A stretch of DNA of 7,568 nt from Pseudomonadota bacterium (GTDB lineage: Bacteria > Pseudomonadota > Gammaproteobacteria > Xanthomonadales > Rhodanobacteraceae), in assembly GCA_021787175.1 (NCBI GenBank), contig JAJYMF010000258.1, positions 1 to 7,568 on the forward strand. The letters run 5' to 3'. The notes below the pieces were generated by a model. That model ran no database searches, was not told the origin of the DNA, and worked only from the letters and a program-made list of their open reading frames with translations. Below, in pieces: positions 5,596 through 7,568 of the stretch (position 1 is its first letter; the number at the start of each line of letters is the position of its first letter). The position numbers and the translations under genes were made by a program.

Positions 5596-6515
5596 CGGAG
5601 TACCTCCGCGCGCGGGCCGGCGACCGGCGCGTTCCAGCCTTCGCTGTCGAGGCCATGGGCGGCGAACGCTTCGCGCATCGCAGCCGTGGCTGCGGCTGCC
5701 GTCGCGGCGCCGTCGCACCAGGCGAACACGCTGGGACCGGCGCCGGAGATGCTGGCGCCGAGCGCTCCCGCGTCGATCGCGGATCGCTGGACCGCGACAA
5801 AGCCGGGGATCAGCGGTGCGCGACGCGGCTCGACCAGGACATCACGCAGCCCCGCGCGCAGCAGTTCGGCATCGCCACGGAAGCAGCCGGCGATGAGCAT
5901 GGCGAGATGCGCGCTCTGCTCGACGAAACGGTGCAGCGGGTAGGGAGCGGCCAGCGCCTCACGCGCGCGCCGCGTCTCCAGCACGCAGTCCGGATGGACC
6001 ACGGCGACATGCAGCCAGTCCGGCGCGGGCAGGTGCAGCAGCCGGTCCGTGGTCGCCAGCACCAGGCCACCGAGCAGCATCGGGCCGACGTTGTCGCCAT
6101 GCCGTGCGCCGCTGGCGACGGCTTCGCCCGCCACGGCATGCGGATAGAGCAGCTCGCGCGTGAGCGGCGCCTCCAGCAGGGCATTGGCCGCTACCAGCGC
6201 GGCGACGCTCGACGCCGCCGAGCCGCCCAGGCCGGAGCCGAAGGGGATGCCTTTGTCGATCTCGATCTCGAAGCCGAAGTCCGGTCGCAGGGCGGCGCAC
6301 AGCGACAGCAGCGCGGCACCCGCGGTGTTGTCGGCGGCAGCGAGGGGCAGCGACCGGTCGGCGCCGCGGATCGCGGTGATGCGCACGCCGGGGGTGTCGA
6401 TGCGCCGCACGCTGACCTCGTCGCACGGGCCCGCGAAGGTGTGCCCGAGGATGTCGAAGCCGACCGCCACGTTGCCGACGCTGGCCGGCGCGCGCGCGAC
6501 GGCGTGGATGTTCAT
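5583..6515 (-). CDS. thrB: Homoserine kinase (GHMP family)
   Basis: ThrB phosphorylates homoserine with ATP to give O-phosphohomoserine, the ThrC substrate. It has 310 residues, the usual length. All three GHMP-kinase motifs are present. Motif 1 is ARAPASVGNVAVGFDILG (7-24). Motif 2, the ATP phosphate loop, is GIPFGSGLGGSAASS (89-103). Motif 3 is GASISGAGPSVFAW (253-266). The conserved E131 and HGDNVGPMLLGG (139-150) fit homoserine kinases. This rules out the unrelated APH-type ThrB found in many pseudomonads and alphaproteobacteria. The ATG at 6515 overlaps the thrA stop as ATGA, with GAGGAG 6 nt upstream (6527-6522). It lies between thrA and thrC, in the enteric order. Confidence 0.97.
   Translation of the reverse strand: MNIHAVARAPASVGNVAVGFDILGHTFAGPCDEVSVRRIDTPGVRITAIRGADRSLPLAAADNTAGAALLSLCAALRPDFGFEIEIDKGIPFGSGLGGSAASSVAALVAANALLEAPLTRELLYPHAVAGEAVASGARHGDNVGPMLLGGLVLATTDRLLHLPAPDWLHVAVVHPDCVLETRRAREALAAPYPLHRFVEQSAHLAMLIAGCFRGDAELLRAGLRDVLVEPRRAPLIPGFVAVQRSAIDAGALGASISGAGPSVFAWCDGAATAAAATAAMREAFAAHGLDSEGWNAPVAGPRAEVLRCAT
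5602..5607 (-). promoter_or_regulatory. Shine-Dalgarno of thrC
   Basis: GGAGGT on the minus strand, 6 nt before the ATG at 5595 and inside the last codons of thrB. It decides the thrC start, since the reading frame stays open further upstream. Confidence 0.8.
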
Positions 6516-7568
6516 GGACCTCTCCTCAGGCCTGCGGCGACGCGCAACAGGTCGGCGAACACGCCGGCCGCCGTGACCTCGGGGCCGGCACCGGGCCCCT
6601 GCACCACCAGCGGATTGTCGCAGTAGCGGCGGGTGGTGAACTGCACGATGTTGTCGGTGGAGCGCAATCGCGCGAAAGCGTGGTCGTCCGTGACCTCGCC
6701 CAGCTCGACCCGCGCCGTGCCGTGCCGGTCGAACCGGGCCATGTAGCGCAAATGCCGGTGGGCGGCGCGGGCCCGCGCGTGGCGCGCTGCCATCGGGACG
6801 TCGAGTTCGATCAGACGGTCGAGGAATTCCTCGCGATCGACCGCCATCAGCGCCGGCGGCACCAGGCTCTCGATCGCGACGTCCTCGACGTCGAGCAGGC
6901 GTCCGGCCTCGCGCGCCAGGATGACCAGCTTGCGCGCCACGTCGGTACCGGCAAGATCGTCGCGCGGATCGGGCTCGGTGTAACCGCGCGCGTGCGCCTC
7001 GCGCAACAGCTGCGAGAACGGCCGCGTGCCGTCATAGTGGTTGAACAGCCAGGCGAGGGTACCGGAGAGGATGCCTTCGACCGCGATCAACTCGTCGCCG
7101 GTGTCGATCAGGTCGCGCAGGGTCTGCACGATCGGCAGGCCGGCGCCGACGGTCGCCTCGTAGCGCAGCTGCGCGCCGCCGCGCGCGGCGGCAGCACGAA
7201 TCTGCTGCCAGCGTCCGCTCGGGCCCGCTGCCGCCCGCTTGCTGGGCGTGATGACGTGGATGCCCGCCTGCAGCCAGCCGGCGTAGCGGTCGGCCAGTGC
7301 ATCGCTGGCGCTGCAGTCGATGATCGCGGCGTGCGGAAGATGGCTTGGGTGCACGTGGGCGGCGAAGGCGTCGAGGTCGGCGGCCGGCGACCGATGCAAT
7401 TGCTGGCGCCAGTCGGCGGGCAGCATCGCGCCTTCGTCCAGCCACTGGTGACGGCTGTCGGTGATGGCGCGGATGCGCAGGTCCAGGCCGGCGTCCGCGC
7501 GCAGGCGCGCCTGCGCCGCGCGCAGTTGCTCGAGCAGGGCGCTGCCGATGTGGCCCGGCCCGATCACG
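6512..7568 (-). CDS. thrA: Homoserine dehydrogenase domain, probably of bifunctional ThrA (N-terminus cut)
   Basis: This enzyme reduces aspartate semialdehyde to homoserine with NAD(P)H. The visible 351 codons start within the Rossmann loop IGPGHIGSALLEQL (2-15) and include IDCSASDALADRYAGWL (83-99), HVITPSK (104-110) and the substrate region ATVGAGLP (138-145). The family signature GYTEPDPRDDLAGTDVARK (195-213) holds the expected catalytic D209 and K213. The C-terminus ends at VTAAGVFADLLR with no ACT domain. The length from the glycine loop to the end equals that of the C-terminal half of E. coli ThrA. So this is more likely an aspartokinase-homoserine dehydrogenase fusion than a stand-alone Hom. 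The GTG at 7567 is an internal Val codon, not a start. MetL-type fusion is possible by sequence, but the thrB-thrC neighbours favour ThrA. The aspartokinase half is outside the window. Confidence 0.93.
   Translation of the reverse strand, partial: VIGPGHIGSALLEQLRAAQARLRADAGLDLRIRAITDSRHQWLDEGAMLPADWRQQLHRSPAADLDAFAAHVHPSHLPHAAIIDCSASDALADRYAGWLQAGIHVITPSKRAAAGPSGRWQQIRAAAARGGAQLRYEATVGAGLPIVQTLRDLIDTGDELIAVEGILSGTLAWLFNHYDGTRPFSQLLREAHARGYTEPDPRDDLAGTDVARKLVILAREAGRLLDVEDVAIESLVPPALMAVDREEFLDRLIELDVPMAARHARARAAHRHLRYMARFDRHGTARVELGEVTDDHAFARLRSTDNIVQFTTRRYCDNPLVVQGPGAGPEVTAAGVFADLLRVAAGLRRGP
6522..6527 (-). promoter_or_regulatory. Shine-Dalgarno of thrB
   Basis: GAGGAG on the minus strand, 6 nt before the thrB ATG and within the last codons of thrA. 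It fits coupled translation through the ATGA overlap. Confidence 0.7.

Noticed and set aside
4456..5943. 495-codon plus-strand open frame across thrC and thrB
   Set aside because: It is antisense to two well-supported enzymes and has low-complexity shadow composition. Its N- and C-terminal ends fit no gene boundary.
1..7568. Mobile elements, CRISPR arrays, tRNA/rRNA genes, toxin-antitoxin or defence genes
   Set aside because: Nearly all of the window is filled by six housekeeping biosynthesis genes. No direct-repeat arrays, transposase motifs or tRNA-like folds were noticed in the remaining 466-bp spacer.

Overview
The window is a compact amino-acid biosynthesis locus from a GC-rich proteobacterium. 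All recognisable genes are on the minus strand, so transcription runs from high to low coordinates. The proteins suggest a gammaproteobacterium, with Xanthomonadales/Rhodanobacteraceae-like lineages the best guess. The reasons are a homoserine dehydrogenase of the ThrA-fusion type, an enteric-style thrA-thrB-thrC order with GHMP-type ThrB, and very high GC by eye. The taxonomic placement is inference only. Both end genes are cut by the window edges.

Layout in transcription order. (1) 7568-4297 holds the thr operon: the homoserine dehydrogenase half of ThrA (N-terminus outside the window), ThrB (homoserine kinase) and ThrC (threonine synthase). Together they take aspartate semialdehyde to threonine, the precursor of isoleucine. 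(2) 4296-3831 is a 466-bp intergenic region. It has inverted repeats just downstream of thrC, then a good sigma70-type promoter (4120-4092). Next comes a small leader ORF ending in a Leu/Ile/Val-rich run (4085-3945), and then a strong intrinsic terminator (3911-3877) ahead of leuA. Segments 1:2, 2:3 and 3:4 can be paired by hand, which is the design of a ribosome-mediated transcription attenuator for branched-chain amino acids. (3) 3830-1 holds a leu/ilv operon: leuA (2-isopropylmalate synthase), ilvE (branched-chain aminotransferase) and leuC (isopropylmalate dehydratase large subunit, cut at its third Fe-S cysteine). leuD and leuB would be expected beyond the edge but are not visible.

Every gene junction inside the two operons is an overlap (4, 13, 35 and 1 nt), so translational coupling is likely throughout. 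The two units are adjacent and co-oriented. The first supplies the isoleucine precursor threonine. The second is led by an attenuator that reads Leu, Ile and Val together, which fits an operon that includes the shared aminotransferase IlvE.

No mobile element, CRISPR array, tRNA, rRNA or unknown protein system was found. The most interesting element is the attenuator region with its possibly leaderless leader peptide. One technical point matters: the first 7 bases match the end of a common Illumina adapter and break LeuC inside an invariant motif, so they look like assembly contamination.
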